Shown: positions 45,401 to 58,388 of the stretch, one piece after another | Position numbering within the stretch: the stretch's first letter is position 1 | How the letters are laid out: each line of letters starts with the position of its first letter | NCBI GenBank assembly: GCA_029582155.1 | Contig: CM055909.1 | Coordinates: 47,742,412 to 47,806,411 of the forward strand | Length of the DNA: 64,000 bases | Direction: 5' to 3' | DNA from: Panopea generosa | Lineage: Eukaryota > Mollusca > Bivalvia > Adapedonta > Hiatellidae | Translations under genes and position numbers: made by a program | Notes under the pieces: generated by a model | What the model was told of the DNA's origin: nothing | Database searches by the model: none | What the model saw: the letters and a program-made list of their open reading frames with translations, nothing else

Positions 45401-47538
45401 CTTACCCATGATGATAAAGTGTCTAGCTCAGATCAAATATGAGTAAAACCACCATCAATCGTTACTTAGGCCTTACCCATGATGATAAAGTGTCTAGCTC
45501 AGATTGAATATGAGTAGACCCACCGTCAATCTTTACCTGGGCCTTACCCATGATGATAAAGTGTCTAGCTCAGATTAAATATGAGTAGAACCACCATCAA
45601 TCCTTACCTGAGCCTTACCCATGATGATAAAGTGTCTAGCTCAGATTAAATAATAGTAGAACCACTGTCAATCCTTACCTGGGCCTTACCCATGATGATA
45701 AAGTGTCTAGCTCAGATTAAATATGAGTAGAACCACCGTCAATCCTTACCTGAGCCTTACACATGATGATAAAGTGTCTAGCTCAGATTTAATATTAGCA
45801 GAACCGCCGTCGATCCTTAACTGAACCTTACCCATGATGATAAAGTGTCTAGCTCAGATTAAATATGAGTAGAACCATCGTCAATCGTTAACTGAGCCTT
45901 ACCCATGACAATAAAGTGTCTAGCTCAGATTAAATAATAGTAGAACCACTGTCAATCCTTACCTGGGCCTTACCTATGATGATAAAGTGTTTAGCTCAGA
46001 TTAAATATGAGTGAACCACCGTCAATCCTTACCTTAGCCTTACACATGATGATAAAGTGTCTAGCTCAGATTTAATATTAGCAGAACCGCCGTCAATCCA
46101 TACCTGAACCTTACCCATGATGATAAAGTGTCTAGCTCAGATTAAATATGGGTAGAACCACGGTCAATCCTTATCTGGGCCTTACCCATGATAATTAAGT
46201 GTCTAGCTCAGATTAAATATGAGTAGAACCACCTTCAATCCTTATCTGGGCCTTACCCATGATGATAAAGTGTCTAGAGCAGATTAAATATGAGTAGAAC
46301 CACCGTCAATCCTTACCTGAGCCTTACCATGATGATAAAGTGTCTAGTTCAGATATGATATTAGTAGAACCACCATCAATCCTTACTTGGGCCTTACCCA
46401 TGATGATAAAGTGTCTAGCTCAGATTAAATATGAGTAGAACCACCGTCAATCCTTACCTGGGCCTGGGCCTTACCCATGATGATAAAGTGTCTATCTCAG
46501 ATTAAATATGAGTAGAACCACCATCAATCCTTACCTGAGCCTTACCCATGGTGATAAAGTGTCTAGAGCAGATTAATTATGAGTAGAACCACCGTCAATC
46601 CTTACCTGAGCCTTACCATGATGATTAAGTGTCTAGCTCAGATTAAATATGAGTAGAACCACCATCAATTCTTACCTGGGCCTTACCCATGATGATAAAG
46701 TGTATAGCTCAGATTAAATATGAGTAGAACCACCATCAATCCTTACCTGGGCCTTACCCATGATGATAAAGTGTCTAGTTTTGATTGAATATGAGTAGAA
46801 CCACTTTCAATCCTTACCTGAGCCTTACACATGATGATAAAGTGTCTAGCTCAGATTAAATATGAATAGAACCACCATCAATCCTTACCTGGGCCTTACC
46901 CATGATGATAAAGTGTCTAGCTAAGATTAAATATGAGTAGAACCACTGTCAATCCTTACCTGGGCCTTACCCATGATGATAAAGTGTCTAGCTCAGATCA
47001 AATATGAGTAAAACCACCATCAATCGTTACCTAGGCCTTACCCATGATGATAAAGTGTCTAGCTCAGATTGAATATGAGTAGACCCACCGTCAATCGTTA
47101 CCTGGGCCTTACCCATGATGATAAAGTGTCTAGCTCAGATTAAATATGAGTAGAACCACCATCAATCCTTACCTGGGCCTTACCCATGATGATAAAGTGT
47201 CTAGCTCAGATTGAATATGAGTAGAACCACCTTCAATCGTTACCTGGGCCTTACCCATGATGATAAAGTGTCTAGCTCAGATTAAATATGAGTAGAACCA
47301 CCATCAATCCTTACTTGGGCCTTACCCATGATGATAAAGTGTCTAGTTTGGATTAAATATGAGTAGAACCACCATCAATCCTTACCTGGGCCTTACCCAT
47401 GATGATAAAGTGTCTAGCTCAGATTAAATATGAGTAGAACCACCATCAATCCTTAACTGAGCCTTACCCGTGACAATAAAGTGTCTAGCTCAGATTAAAT
47501 AATAGTAGAACCACTGTCAATCCTTACCTGAGCCTTAA
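39421..47538 (+). repeat. 71-bp satellite, about 114 copies
   Basis: The unit reads TGAGTAGAACCACCGTCAAT / CCTTACCTGGGCCTTACCCA / TGATGATAAAGTGTCTAGCT / CAGATTAAATA. Units vary at a limited set of positions. The minus strand of almost every unit carries CAG|GTAAGG, close to a consensus 5' splice site. No coding frame. It ends where AAGATGGCCTTTAAAAATG begins. Confidence 0.95.
40066..44095 (+). repeat. 2,015-bp tandem duplication inside the 71-bp satellite
   Basis: Private variants recur exactly 2,015 bases apart: CTAGATCAGATTAAATGAG at about 40191 and 42206, and equally spaced copies of CAATCCTTTAGAAGTAGAAC, CTGATACTTATCC and AAAGTCACTGTCTAGCCC. At every place I compared, the two copies (about 40066-42080 and 42081-44095) were identical. 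Confidence 0.85.
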
Positions 47539-47584
47539 AGATGGCCTTTAAAAATGTGGAGAAATTTACTTCTTCCAATATCCA

Positions 47585-47865
47585 CTAGAATATGGCAAGG
47601 TAAGCTCAGTCAGTCGGGCATTTTACTTCAGTATCAATCCAGGGGTCATGAGTTCAAATCATCCCAGTCCAGCCACATTGTCATTCTTCATTTATCATTG
47701 ATTCAAGCAGGGAAGTTATTAATGTTTTGTGGTGATTGGTCTGCTCCAGTACTGGGGGTTGACCTTCGGGAATTCCAATTAAAGATTGGTTAGGTTAACT
47801 GAACGTTTGTTAGCCCTCAATGACAAAAAAATGATACTAAATATTCAAACAAGCAATATACTGAA
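47585..47865 (+). mobile_element. Full-length tRNA-derived SINE
   Basis: The head GGTAAGCTCAGTCAGTCGGG (A-box-like) and GTCATGAGTTCAAATC (B-box-like), a CAGTACTGGGGGTTGACC body and the 3' domain GGTTAGGTTAACTGAACG then TTGTTAGCCCTCAATGAC are in order, ending ATATTCAAACAAG. Confidence 0.65.
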
Positions 47866-48108
47866 ACTTGAGTGCTGTATTCCATGAAGTATTGATTAAA
47901 ATATGATATATATTATACTTTATGATTTTATATCAAGTTGTAAAAATCAAGTAAATTACTTAATTTGTACCTGATCTTTTAAATCTACTGATTACAATTG
48001 ATCTGAGATCCCATGGCTGTATATCCAAAGTCATCTTTATATACTCTCCCTATTGCTTCAATTTTGGGGGTAAATGGTCTTCTTAAAATGATTTTATTGT
48101 CCTCTACA
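47866..48108. other. AT-rich spacer
   Basis: Nothing recognisable between the SINE and the 24-bp array. Confidence 0.5.
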
Positions 48109-51100
48109 GTAAGGCTGTAGTAAATATAGAAGATAGTGCTGAAGTAAATATATAAGATAAAGCTGTAGTAAATATATAAGATAAGGCTGTAGTAAATAGG
48201 ACAGTACTAATATAGAAGATAAGGTTGTACTATATTTGTAAGATTACTCTGTAGTAAATATAGAACATAAGGCTGTAGTAAATATATGAGATAAGGCTGT
48301 AGTAAATATAGAAGATAAGGCTGTAGTTAATATATAAGCTGAGGCTGTCGTAGATATATAAGATAAGGCTGTAGTAAGTATAGAAGATAAGGCTGTAGTA
48401 AATATATAAGATAAGGCTGTAGTTAATATAGAAGATAAGGCTGCAGTTAATATATAAAATGAGGCTGTAGTAAATATATAAGATAAGGCTGTAGTAAATA
48501 TAAAAGATAAGGCTGAAGTTAATATAGAAGATAAGGCTGTAATAAATATAAAATATAAGGCTGTAGTTAATATAGAAGATAAAGCTGCAGTTAATATAGA
48601 AGACAGGGCTGTAGTAAATATATAAGATAAGGCAGAAGTAAATATAGAAGATAAGGCTGTAGTAAATATATAAGATATGGCTACAGTTAATATAGAAAAT
48701 AAGGCTGTAGTAAATATATAAGACATGGCTGTAGTACATATATAAGATAAAGCTGTAGTAAATATATGAGATAAGGCTGTAGTTAATATATAAGATAAGA
48801 ATGTAGTAACTAAATAAGATAGGGTTGTAGTAAATATATAAGATATGGCTGTAGTAAATATATAAGTTAAGGCTGTAGTAAATATATAAGATAAGGCTGT
48901 AGTAAATATAGAAGATATGGCTGTAGTAAATATAGAAGATAAGTCTGTAGTAAATATATCAGATAAGGCTGTAGTAAATATATAAGATAAGGTTGTAGTA
49001 AATATATAAGATAAGACTGTAGTAAATATAGAAGATAAGGCTGTAGTTAAAATATAAGATCAGGCTGTAGAAAATAAAGAACAAAAGGCTGTAGTAAATA
49101 TATCAGATAAGGCTGTAGTTAATATGTAAGATAAGTATGTCGTAAATATAGAAGATAGGGCTGTAGTAAATATAAAAGATAGGGCTGTAGTTAATATGTA
49201 AGATAAGTCTGTCGTAAATATAGAAGATAAGACTGTAGTAAATATAGAAGATAAGGCTGTAGTGAATATATAAGATAGGGCTGTAGTAAATATAGAAGAT
49301 ATGGCTGTAGTAAATATAGAAGATAAGGCTGTAGTGAATATATAAGATAGGGCTGTAGTAAATATAGAAGATATGGCTGTAGTGAATATATAAGATAAGG
49401 CTGTAGTAAAGATATAAGATAAGGCTGTAGTTAATATATCAGATAAGGCTGTAGTAAATAGGACTGTTATAATATAGAAGATAAGGCTGTACTATATATG
49501 TAAGACAATTCTGTAGTAAATATAGAAGATAAGGCTGTAGTAAATATATAAGATAAGGCTGTAGTAAATATATAAGATAAGGCTTTAGTAAAAATAGAAA
49601 ATATGGCTGTAGTAAATATATCAGATAAGGCTGTAGTAAATATAGAAGATACGTCTGTAGTAAATATATAAGATAAGGCTGTAGTAAATGTATAAGATAA
49701 GGCTGTAGTAAATATATAAGATAAGACGTTAGTAAATGTATAAGATAAGGCTGTAGTAAATATATAAGATAAGGCTGTAGTAAATATATAAGATAAGACT
49801 GTAATAAATATATAAGATGAGGCTGTAGTAAATATATAATATGAGACTGTAGTCAATATATAAGATAGGCCAATAAATATATAAAATAAGACTGTAGTAA
49901 ATATAGAAGATAAGGCTGTAGTTAATATATAAGATTGTAGCAGATATATCAGATATGACTGTAGTAAATATATACGATAAGGCTGTAGTAAATATATAAG
50001 ATGTGGTTGTAGTAAATAAAGAATATAAAACTTAGTAAATATATAAGATAGGGCTGTAGTAAATATAGAAGATAGTGCTGTAGTAAATATGTAAGATAAG
50101 TCTGTAGTAAATATTGAAGATAAGACTGTAGTAAATATATAGATAAGGCTGTAGTGAATATATAGAATAGGACTGTAGTAAATATATAAAATAAGGCTGT
50201 AGTAAATATAGAAGATAAGGTTGTAGTTAATATATAAGATTAGGCTGTAGTAAATATTAAAGATAAGACCATAGTAAATGTAAAAGATAAGGCTGTAGTA
50301 AATATAGAGGATAAGGCTGCAGTAAATATAGAAGATAGGGCTGTAGTAAATATATAGGATAGAGCTGTAATAAATATAGAAAATAAGGCTGTAGTAAATA
50401 TAGAAGATAAGACTGTAGTAAATATAGAAGATAAGGCTGTAGTAAAAATAGAAGATAAGGCTGTAGTGAATATATAAGATAGGGCTGTAGTAAATATATA
50501 AGATAAGGCTGTAGTAAATATATAAGGTATGGCTATAGTTAATATAGAAGATAAGTCTGTAGTAAATATAGAAGATAAGACTGTAGTAAATATAGAAGAT
50601 AAGGCTGTAGTGAATATATAAGATAGGGCTGTAGTAAATATATTAGATAAGGCTGTAGTAAATATATAAGGTATGGCTATAGTTAATATAGAAGGTAAAG
50701 CTGAAGTAAATATATGAGATATGGCTGTAGTAAATACATAAGATAAAGCTGTAGTAAATATATGGGATAAGGCTGTAGTAAATATGTGAGATTAAGCTGT
50801 AGTTAATATAGAATATAAGGTTGTAGTAAATATATAAGATAAGGCTGTAGTAAAAAAAAAGATATGGCTGTATTAATATGTAAGATAAGTCTGTAGTTAA
50901 TATAGAAGATAAGACTGTAGTAAATATAGAAGTTAAGGCTGTAGTGAATATATAAGATAGGGCTGTAGTAAATATATAAGATAAGGCTGTAGTTAATATA
51001 GAAGATAAGGTTGTAGTTAATATATAAGATTAGGCTGTAGTAAATATATAAGATGAGGCTGTAGTAAATATAAAAGATAAGACTATAGTAAATGTAAAAG

Positions 51101-53494
51101 ATAAGGCTGTAGTAAATATAGAGGATAAGGCTGCAGTAAATATAGAAGATAGGGCTGTAGTAAATATATAGGATAGAGCTGTAATAAATATAGAAGATAA
51201 GGCTGTAGTAAGTATAGAAGATAGGGCTGTAGTAAATATATAAGATGTGGCTATACTTAATATAGAAGATAAGTCTGTAGTAAATATAGAAGATAAGACT
51301 GTAGTAAATATAGAAGATAAGGCTGTAGTGAATATATAAGATATGGCTGTAGTAAATATATAAGATAAGGCTGTAGTAAATATATAAGGTATGGCTATAG
51401 TTAATATAGAAGATAAAGCTGTAGTAAATATATGAGATATGGCTGTTACGTAAATACATAAGATAAAGCTGTAGTAAATATATGGGATAAGGCTGTAGTA
51501 AATATATGGGATAAGGCTGTAGTAAATATGTGAGATTAAGCTGTAGTTAATATAGAAGATAAGGTTGTAGTAAATATATAAGATAAGGCTGTAGTAAAAA
51601 AAAAAGATATGGCTGTAGTGAATATATAAGATAGGGCTGTAGTAAATATATAAGATAAGGTTGTAGTAAATATAGAAGATAAGGTTGTAGTTAATATATA
51701 AGATTAGGCTGTAGTAAATATATAAGATGAGGCTGTAGTAAATATAAAAGATAAGACTATAGTCAATGTAAAAGATAAGGCTGTAGTAAATATAGAGGAT
51801 AAGGCTGCAGTAAATATAGAAGATAGGGCTGTAGTAAATATATAGGATAGAGCTGTAATAAATATAGAAGATAAGGCTGTAGTAAGTATAGAAGATAGGG
51901 CTGTAGTAAATATATAAGATAAGGCTGTAGTGAATATATAAGATAGTGCTGTAGTAAATATATAAGATAATGCTGTAGTAAATATATAAGGTATGGCTAT
52001 AGTTAATATAGAAGATAAGTCTGTAGTAAATATAGAAGATAAAGCTGTAGTGTAGTAAATATATAAGATAAGGCTGTAGTAAATATATAAGGTATGGCTA
52101 TAGTTAATATAGAATATGAAGCTGAAGTAAATATATGAGATATGGCTGTAGTAAATACATAAGATAAAGCTGTAGTAAATATATGGGATAAAGCTGTAGT
52201 AAATATGTGAGATTAAGCTGTAGTTAATATAGAAGATAAAGTTGTAGTAAATATATAAGATAAGGCTGTAGTAAAAAAAAAAGATATGGATGTATTAATA
52301 TGTAAGATAAGTCTGTAGTAAATATAGAAGATAAGACTGTAGTAAATATAGAAGATAAGGCTGTAGTGAATATATAAGATAGGGCTGTAGTAAATATATA
52401 AGATAAGGCTGTAGTAAATATAGAAGATAAGGCTGTAGTTAATATATAAGATAAGGTGGAGTAAATATAGAAGATAATGCTGTAGAAAATATAGAATATA
52501 AGGCTGTAGTAAAAATAGAAGATAAGGCTGTAGTAAATATAGAAGATAAGGCTGTAGTAAATATATAAGATAAGGCTGTAGTAAATATAGAAGATATGGC
52601 TGTAGTAAATATAGAAGATAAGTCTGTAGTAAATATATCAGATAAGGCTGTAGTAAATATATAAGATAAGGTTGTAGTAAATATATAAGATAAGACTGTA
52701 GTAAATATAGAAGATAAGGCTGTAGTTAAAATATAAGATCAGGCTGTAGAAAATAAAGAACAAAAGGCTGTAGTAAATATATCAGATAAGGCTGTAGTTA
52801 ATATGTAAGATAAGTATGTCGTAAATATAGAAGATAGGGCTGTAGTAAATATAAAAGATAGGGCTGTAGTTAATATGTAAGATAAGTCTGTCGTAAATAT
52901 AGAAGATAAGACTGTAGTAAATATAGAAGATAAGGCTGTAGTGAATATATAAGATAGGGCTGTAGTAAATATAGAAGATATGGCTGTAGTAAATATAGAA
53001 GATAAGGCTGTAGTGAATATATAAGATAGGGCTGTAGTAAATATAGAAGATATGGCTGTAGTGAATATATAAGATAAGGCTGTAGTAAATATATAAGATA
53101 AGGCTGTAGTAAATGTAGAATATAAGGCTGTAATAAATATATAAGAAAAATGCTGTGGTAAAAATAAAAGATAAGACTGTAATAAATATGGAAGATATGG
53201 AGGCTGTAGTAAATATAGAAGATAAGGCTGTTGTTAATATATAAGATAAGGTTGTTTTTAATATAAAAGGTAAGACTGTAGTAAATATATAAGATAATGC
53301 TTTAGTAAATATTAAAAGATACGGCTGTAGTTAATATATAAGATAAGGCTGTAGTAAATATATAAGATAAGGCTGTTATAAATATAGAAGATACGGCTGT
53401 AGTAAATATGTAAGATAAGGCTGTAGTAAATATATAAGATAAGGCTGTAGTAAATATAGAAGATAAGGCTGTGGTTAATATAGAAGGTGAGGCT
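48109..53494 (+). repeat. 24-bp AT-rich satellite, about 220 copies
   Basis: The unit is GCTGTAGTAAATATAGAAGA followed by TAAG. Being 24 bases (8 codons), it gives long minus-strand frames of YIYYSLIF / FTTALSYI type up to 218 codons, which are shadows of the repeat. Higher-order copies: 48880-49409 recurs at 52559-53088 (offset 3,679). A poly-A-bearing unit (GTAAAAAAAAAGATATGG) recurs at about 50851, 51595 and 52272. Confidence 0.95.
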
Positions 53495-53573
53495 ACATCT
53501 ATTTGCTGCTATATGTATATTTTTTGGTATGTCTTCATTCATTTACTAACTATGTTTTGGCAGCTTGTTTCAG

Positions 53574-53640
53574 ACAATGGTTTATGCCTCAGCCAATCAA
53601 AGAATTGTGAAGTGTCTGTTAGAGGTCATATTGAATGCAG
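53574..53640 (+). CDS. Candidate 67-nt exon, unknown protein
   Basis: A branch-point-like ACTAAC (about 53543), then CTTGTTTCAG|, then 67 bases, then CAG|GTCAAT. Two frames are open: one reads TMVYASANQRIVKCLLEVIL, helix-like; the other NGLCLSQSKNCEVSVRGHIE, which is in phase with the candidate exon ending at 35663. I cannot choose and recognise neither. It lies 80 bases after the 24-bp satellite. Confidence 0.2.
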
Positions 53641-54507
53641 GTCAATGACTTCTGAAATGATCTATGTATTTTATCTTTAGTTAACTCTAATGGAACACCT
53701 CAACTTTGATGTACCAGCTAAAGTTATTTTTCAAAGTGCTGGTCTTGAGTTAGGTTTATTAATTGCCAAATTCAAAAGTTTAGGTGCTATGCCATATGAT
53801 GTATTTACAAAATAGTTTGATTTGTTGGTTTGGTCAGTGGTATCGTATGGAGCAGTGAACTACCTTAAGCCACCATAAACAGTAAGTGGCCTTAGGTATT
53901 TAGGAATAGGAAAAGACAGAAACACCGGTGATCTGTCCATCTCTGTCTCTTGTAATTTCTTTTTTTTAATGGCATTGTTGTTAATATATTGTTTGTTTTG
54001 ATACTGTGTTATATAATTGTACATATGATGAGACCTTAATAAACTATATATAATTAATATTTTGTTTGTAGCTGCATGATTATAAAATCCAGACCAAGTT
54101 GGATATTTGTCAATGTTCGCCTAATTTTACAGGAGTAATGCCCCCTTTTTTACTTAATTTTTGGTAAAATGATGGTTTCCGGTAGATACTGTTAGAAAAG
54201 GTCCCTGTGTTAAAGTAATATTTTGTGTGTATCCACGGATTGTGTGTTCATTTAATCATATTTTGCCATGTTCATTAGTGTGGGTAAATCATCAGCCCAT
54301 GTATACATACTTTCAGGGTGCCAAATAAGTGATGGCAAGTAACTTGTGCATATGTAATAGAGGACAAATTGAATATAGAATAGAATTTGCTGAAACTCTG
54401 CAGTTATCAAGATTCAGGTTCATTCTGCACATTCATTTTCAAACTTTGGTAAAGTTAAGGCAATTTGAAGTTTTGATCATTGTTAACTATTTTCTTTTTA
54501 TTCACAG
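53641..54507. other. Non-coding stretch (possible intron)
   Basis: An AATAAA lies at about 54039. An inverted repeat TACCTTAAGCCAC / GTGGCCTTAGGTA spans about 53872-53909. TACTTTCAG at about 54317 looks like an acceptor, but all three following frames close quickly. Confidence 0.4.
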
Positions 54508-54562
54508 CGCCATGGACTGCACAACAAAGACCGTGGGATCAAATATAGAAGAATTATGTTGA
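54508..54562 (+). CDS. Candidate terminal exon, very weak
   Basis: TTTTCTTTTTATTCACAG| is a strong acceptor. Two frames end soon: one at a TGA (54560-54562, reading AMDCTTKTVGSNIEELC), compatible in phase with the second frame of the 53574 exon, and one at a TAG (54546-54548). Only phase and a good acceptor support it. Confidence 0.15.
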
Positions 54563-55414
54563 TATCCTCATGGAGTACAAGGAGAAGAATTATCCACACA
54601 GTGGCACATGTCTTGCTACACTATATATATATACACTGTATACATTGCATGAATAGATGGACAGTGAGTAAAACAGTTGTGCTCTTATAGACTGGCATAG
54701 CAGTAGAGTGAAAACAACAGGAAATAACAAATGAACAATAATAGTAAAAGAATGAAGAGTTTGGAGAGTGAAGAGGTCTACCTAATCTGGGATTGTGTCA
54801 TATGATTAGTTCCAATGCGGAAGTTGCCTCCCCCTGGAAGTAAATGTGTGTGTGTAGTCATTCTTACATTATATTCAACATTTCATCAGATGAATTTGTA
54901 GTCTGTGTGGGAAAGTGTACAAGTTCTTTGGATTTAAATGTACTCCCTGTACCATTCGATAAGGTGGATCATTGACAAGTAACTCGTAACTTGGAATCTG
55001 GTGAGTTTTTGGGGAGTGGGGTAGATGGCTTATGCCGTTGTTATTTTAAAGAGAAGATCCCCCATTGACACAAAGTAAAATTGATTCATCTTAAAAAGAG
55101 TCAGAATGACATGAAGCAGTATTTAAGAGCTATCTATTTTAAGAATGGGGATTTCATTTCAAGTTTTCCCTCCAATTTATACATCAGTTATGCCACGTTT
55201 TGGTGGATTTGACATACCAGGTCATTTGGTTTTTATTTCTTAATGATAATGAGATGTTTTTTATTTATTTTAAAAATAATTCCATTTTTTAAGACATTCA
55301 TAGAATTTTTTCCTGATTAAGAAAACTGATTTTAAAAATAATGCTTAAAGGCAGTTAGTAAAAAAAAAAAAAATGATATAAATAATTCATCTTCCTCTCA
55401 GGTACAGTAATATA
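54563..55414. other. Non-coding stretch, no gene seen
   Basis: A (TA)n run lies at about 54624-54634, a short (GT)n at about 54846 and a 13-base A run near 55361. Could be 3'UTR if the candidate terminal exon is real. Confidence 0.4.
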
Positions 55415-55490
55415 CGGGTCCTCTGTGGCAGAGTGGACTACGGTGCTGTTGTCTAACGGTCATTTACCTCTCACCACTTAAGAGAGAACA
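55415..55490 (+). mobile_element. tRNA-like SINE head fragment
   Basis: GGTCCTCTGTGGCAGAGTGG followed by ACTACGGTGCTGTTGTCTAA resembles the heads at 59205 and 60170 (TGCTGTCGTCTAA). No complete B-box or body. Confidence 0.45.
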
Positions 55491-55918
55491 TTGTTAAATA
55501 TCATACTTTAAATCAAATCATTTAAAATCCGAGAAGGTAGTCAACTTTGTAAATTACAATAAAACCAACATATATATTTCCGTAAACATTTTGAAACTAT
55601 ATATATAACCCTTCTCCGATGGAAACCATGCTATTTTTAGCTCGGTTTGAATATTTGGATAAAAAATAATATTTCTTCAGCAGTGATTTTGAAGTTGAAG
55701 AATCATTCAACGTATTAATATATATTTTGTATATTTTATAAATTATACGGAAATTATTTTGAATAATGCCAAATTGGTTATTTCCGTGGTATTTAAACAT
55801 GATTGTCCTATTCTTGTGTAGGGAATATAACACGACTATGTTGACCAGAACTTTGCTCATATCCATGAATGTAATCAATTATTGCTCTATGATTGTATTA
55901 CAATATGAAGATTTACTC

Positions 55919-56844
55919 GATCCAAGTATCAATGTAACATATTTATACTGTCTGAATATTCATAGATCCAAGTATCCATGTAGTATATGTAAACTGTCTG
56001 AATATTCATAGATCCAAGTATCCATGTAGTATATGTAAACTGTCTGAATATTCATAGATCCAAGTATCCATGAAGTATATGTACACTGTCTGAATATTCA
56101 TAAATCCATGTTTCCATGTAATATTTTTATACTGTCTGAATATTCATAGATCCAAGTATCCATGTAGTATATGTACACTGTCTGAATATTCAAAGATCCA
56201 AGTATTCATGTAAAATATTTATACTGTCTGAATATTCATAGATCCAAGTATCCATGTAATATATTTATACTGTCTGAATATTCATAGATCCAGGTATCCA
56301 TGTTATATATTTATACTGCTTGAATATTCATAAATCCAAATATCCATGTAAAATATTTACACTGTCTTAATATTCATAGATCCAAGTATCCATGTAACAT
56401 ATGTATACTGTCTTAATATTCATAGATCCAAGTATCCATGTAATATATTTATACTGTCTGAATATTCATAGAGACAGGTATCCATGTAATATATTTATAC
56501 TGTCTGAATATTCATAGATCCAGGTATCCATGTAATATATAGTATTTATACTGTCTCAATATTCATAGATCCAAGTATCCATGTAATACATTTCTACTGT
56601 CTGAATATTCATAGAGACAGGTATCCATGTTATATATTTATACTGGCTGAATATTCATAGATCCAAGTATCCATGTAATATATAGTATTTATACTGTCTG
56701 AATATTCATAGATCCAAGTATCCATGTAATACATTTATACCGTCTGAATATTCATAGATCCAAGTATCTATGTAAAATATTTATACTGTCTTAATAATCA
56801 TAGATCCAAATATTCATGTAATATATTTATACTGTCTGAATATT
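55919..56844 (+). repeat. 46-bp satellite, about 20 copies
   Basis: The unit is GAATATTCATAGATCCAAGT / ATCCATGTAATATATTTATA / CTGTCT. Variants include GAGACAGG for GATCCAAG and an insertion TATAG (near 56538 and 56683). Not coding. Confidence 0.92.
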
Positions 56845-57014
56845 GATATTTAAGAAATCATGAACATTTTTTAATTAATAAAACAAGTAATGATAAATTT
56901 GGAAATATGACAAAATAATGTTAAATAATAAATTTAATATCTGAAAGTTCTGAATACATACTGCGGTTATATAGATTTCATATCCTATGCATCATGTAGA
57001 TATATGTTTATGAT

Positions 57015-58388
57015 TTTTTGCTCTACTGGCCAAAGGCCAGAAGTGCTTATGCGATGGCACGTTGTCCTTCGTCCGTCATCTGTTAGCAGCACTTCCTCTG
57101 AAACCAATAGGCCAATCAAATTCAAACTTCACATGGATGTTTCTATTGGATAGGAGACTATACAGAAGATTTTTTTTTTTTTTCGATCTGAAATTCAAGA
57201 TGGCCACCATTACTAAAAATAGTCCAAAACTTAAAAAATTTTCTTCTCATGTATATTTCAACAGATTTTCAAAATGTTTATGTACTAATGATGACCAACT
57301 ATTGTTTTGTTAGATTTGTTTAAATGGTGTCCCTAGGGTTAAATATGACCCCGCCCTGAGGGTTCAATTGGGGGACACATGTCATTATAATATTTTTTAT
57401 TTTATTTTTTTTAAAATGGAAATGATTTTGCCTATATCTTCACAGAAGCATTCGTTGGTGAAGGCGGTTCAGATTTGTAAAAATGACTGGGTTCCACTGT
57501 CTTAAGGGGTCAAGAGGGGCCCCAAAAGGGTAAAAATTGGGAATTACTAAATTCGTTTTCTTAAGAACGGGTATGTCAGATTTGTTCATATTTTGCATAA
57601 ATTATCCCTATGTGTAGGGGTTTGATTGCAGATAAGAATTTAGTGGCTAAAATTTATAGGGGCCCTGTAAGGGGACTTAAACTTTTACATAGGGATACTA
57701 TGGCAAAACAGAAAATTCTCTTTTTTTTTCATCTATTCTGAAACCACTTGGCAAATTAAACTGAAACTTCACATGGATGTTTCTCTGGCATACAGAAGAT
57801 TGTTTTTTTCTATCTGAAATTCAAGATGGCAGCCGTTACTAAAAATGATTTTTCATATATCTTCACTAAAGCATTGTTAGGTGAAGGAGGTTCAGATTTG
57901 TAAAAATGACTGGGTTCCTATGTCTTAAGGGGTCAGGAGGGTCCCCAAAGGGTACAAATTGGGAATTACTAAAATCGATTTCTTAAGAACCTGTATGTCA
58001 GATTTGTACATATTTGATATAAATAAATTATGTGTAGGGGTTTGATTGCAGGTAAGAATTTAGGGGCTAAAATTTATAGTGCCCCATTAAGGGGACTTAG
58101 AATTTTACATAGGGATACTATTGGAAAACAGAAAATTCTCTTTTTTTTTCATTTATTCTGAAACCATTATGCCAATTAAACTGAAACTTCACATTGATGT
58201 TTCTATTGCATATGAGGTTTATGTAGTAATGATGACCAACTATAGGTTTGTAAGATATGTTCAAATGGTGTCCCTAGGGTTAAAAAATAACCCCGCCCCG
58301 ATGTTTCTATTGCATAGGAGAGTTTCAAAAAGTGCTATGGCCACTATGAGTCAGTAGAGCGTACTCAGGCCCTCTTGGGCCTCTTGTT
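57015..58388 (+). mobile_element. Molluscan dispersed repeat (GCTCTACTGGCC ... GGCCTCTTGTTA family)
   Basis: It begins TTTTGCTCTACTGGCC, AAAGGCCAGAAGTGCTTATG, then GTCCTTCGTCCGTC. It contains three diverged units with TCTGAAACCA, AAACTTCACATGGATGTTTC and AATTCAAGATGG(C) blocks, and the segment TAAAAATGACTGGGTTCC twice. It ends GTAGAGCGTACTCAGGCCC then CTTGGGCCTCTTGTTA. Related in plan to 37814-39258. Confidence 0.7.

Noticed and set aside
48230-51459. Minus-strand frames of 160-218 codons rich in Tyr, Ile, Ser and Thr
   Set aside because: They translate a 24-bp satellite whose length is a multiple of three; periodicity is exactly eight residues.
54317-54420. Exon after TACTTTCAG
   Set aside because: All three reading frames meet a stop within the first eight or so codons.
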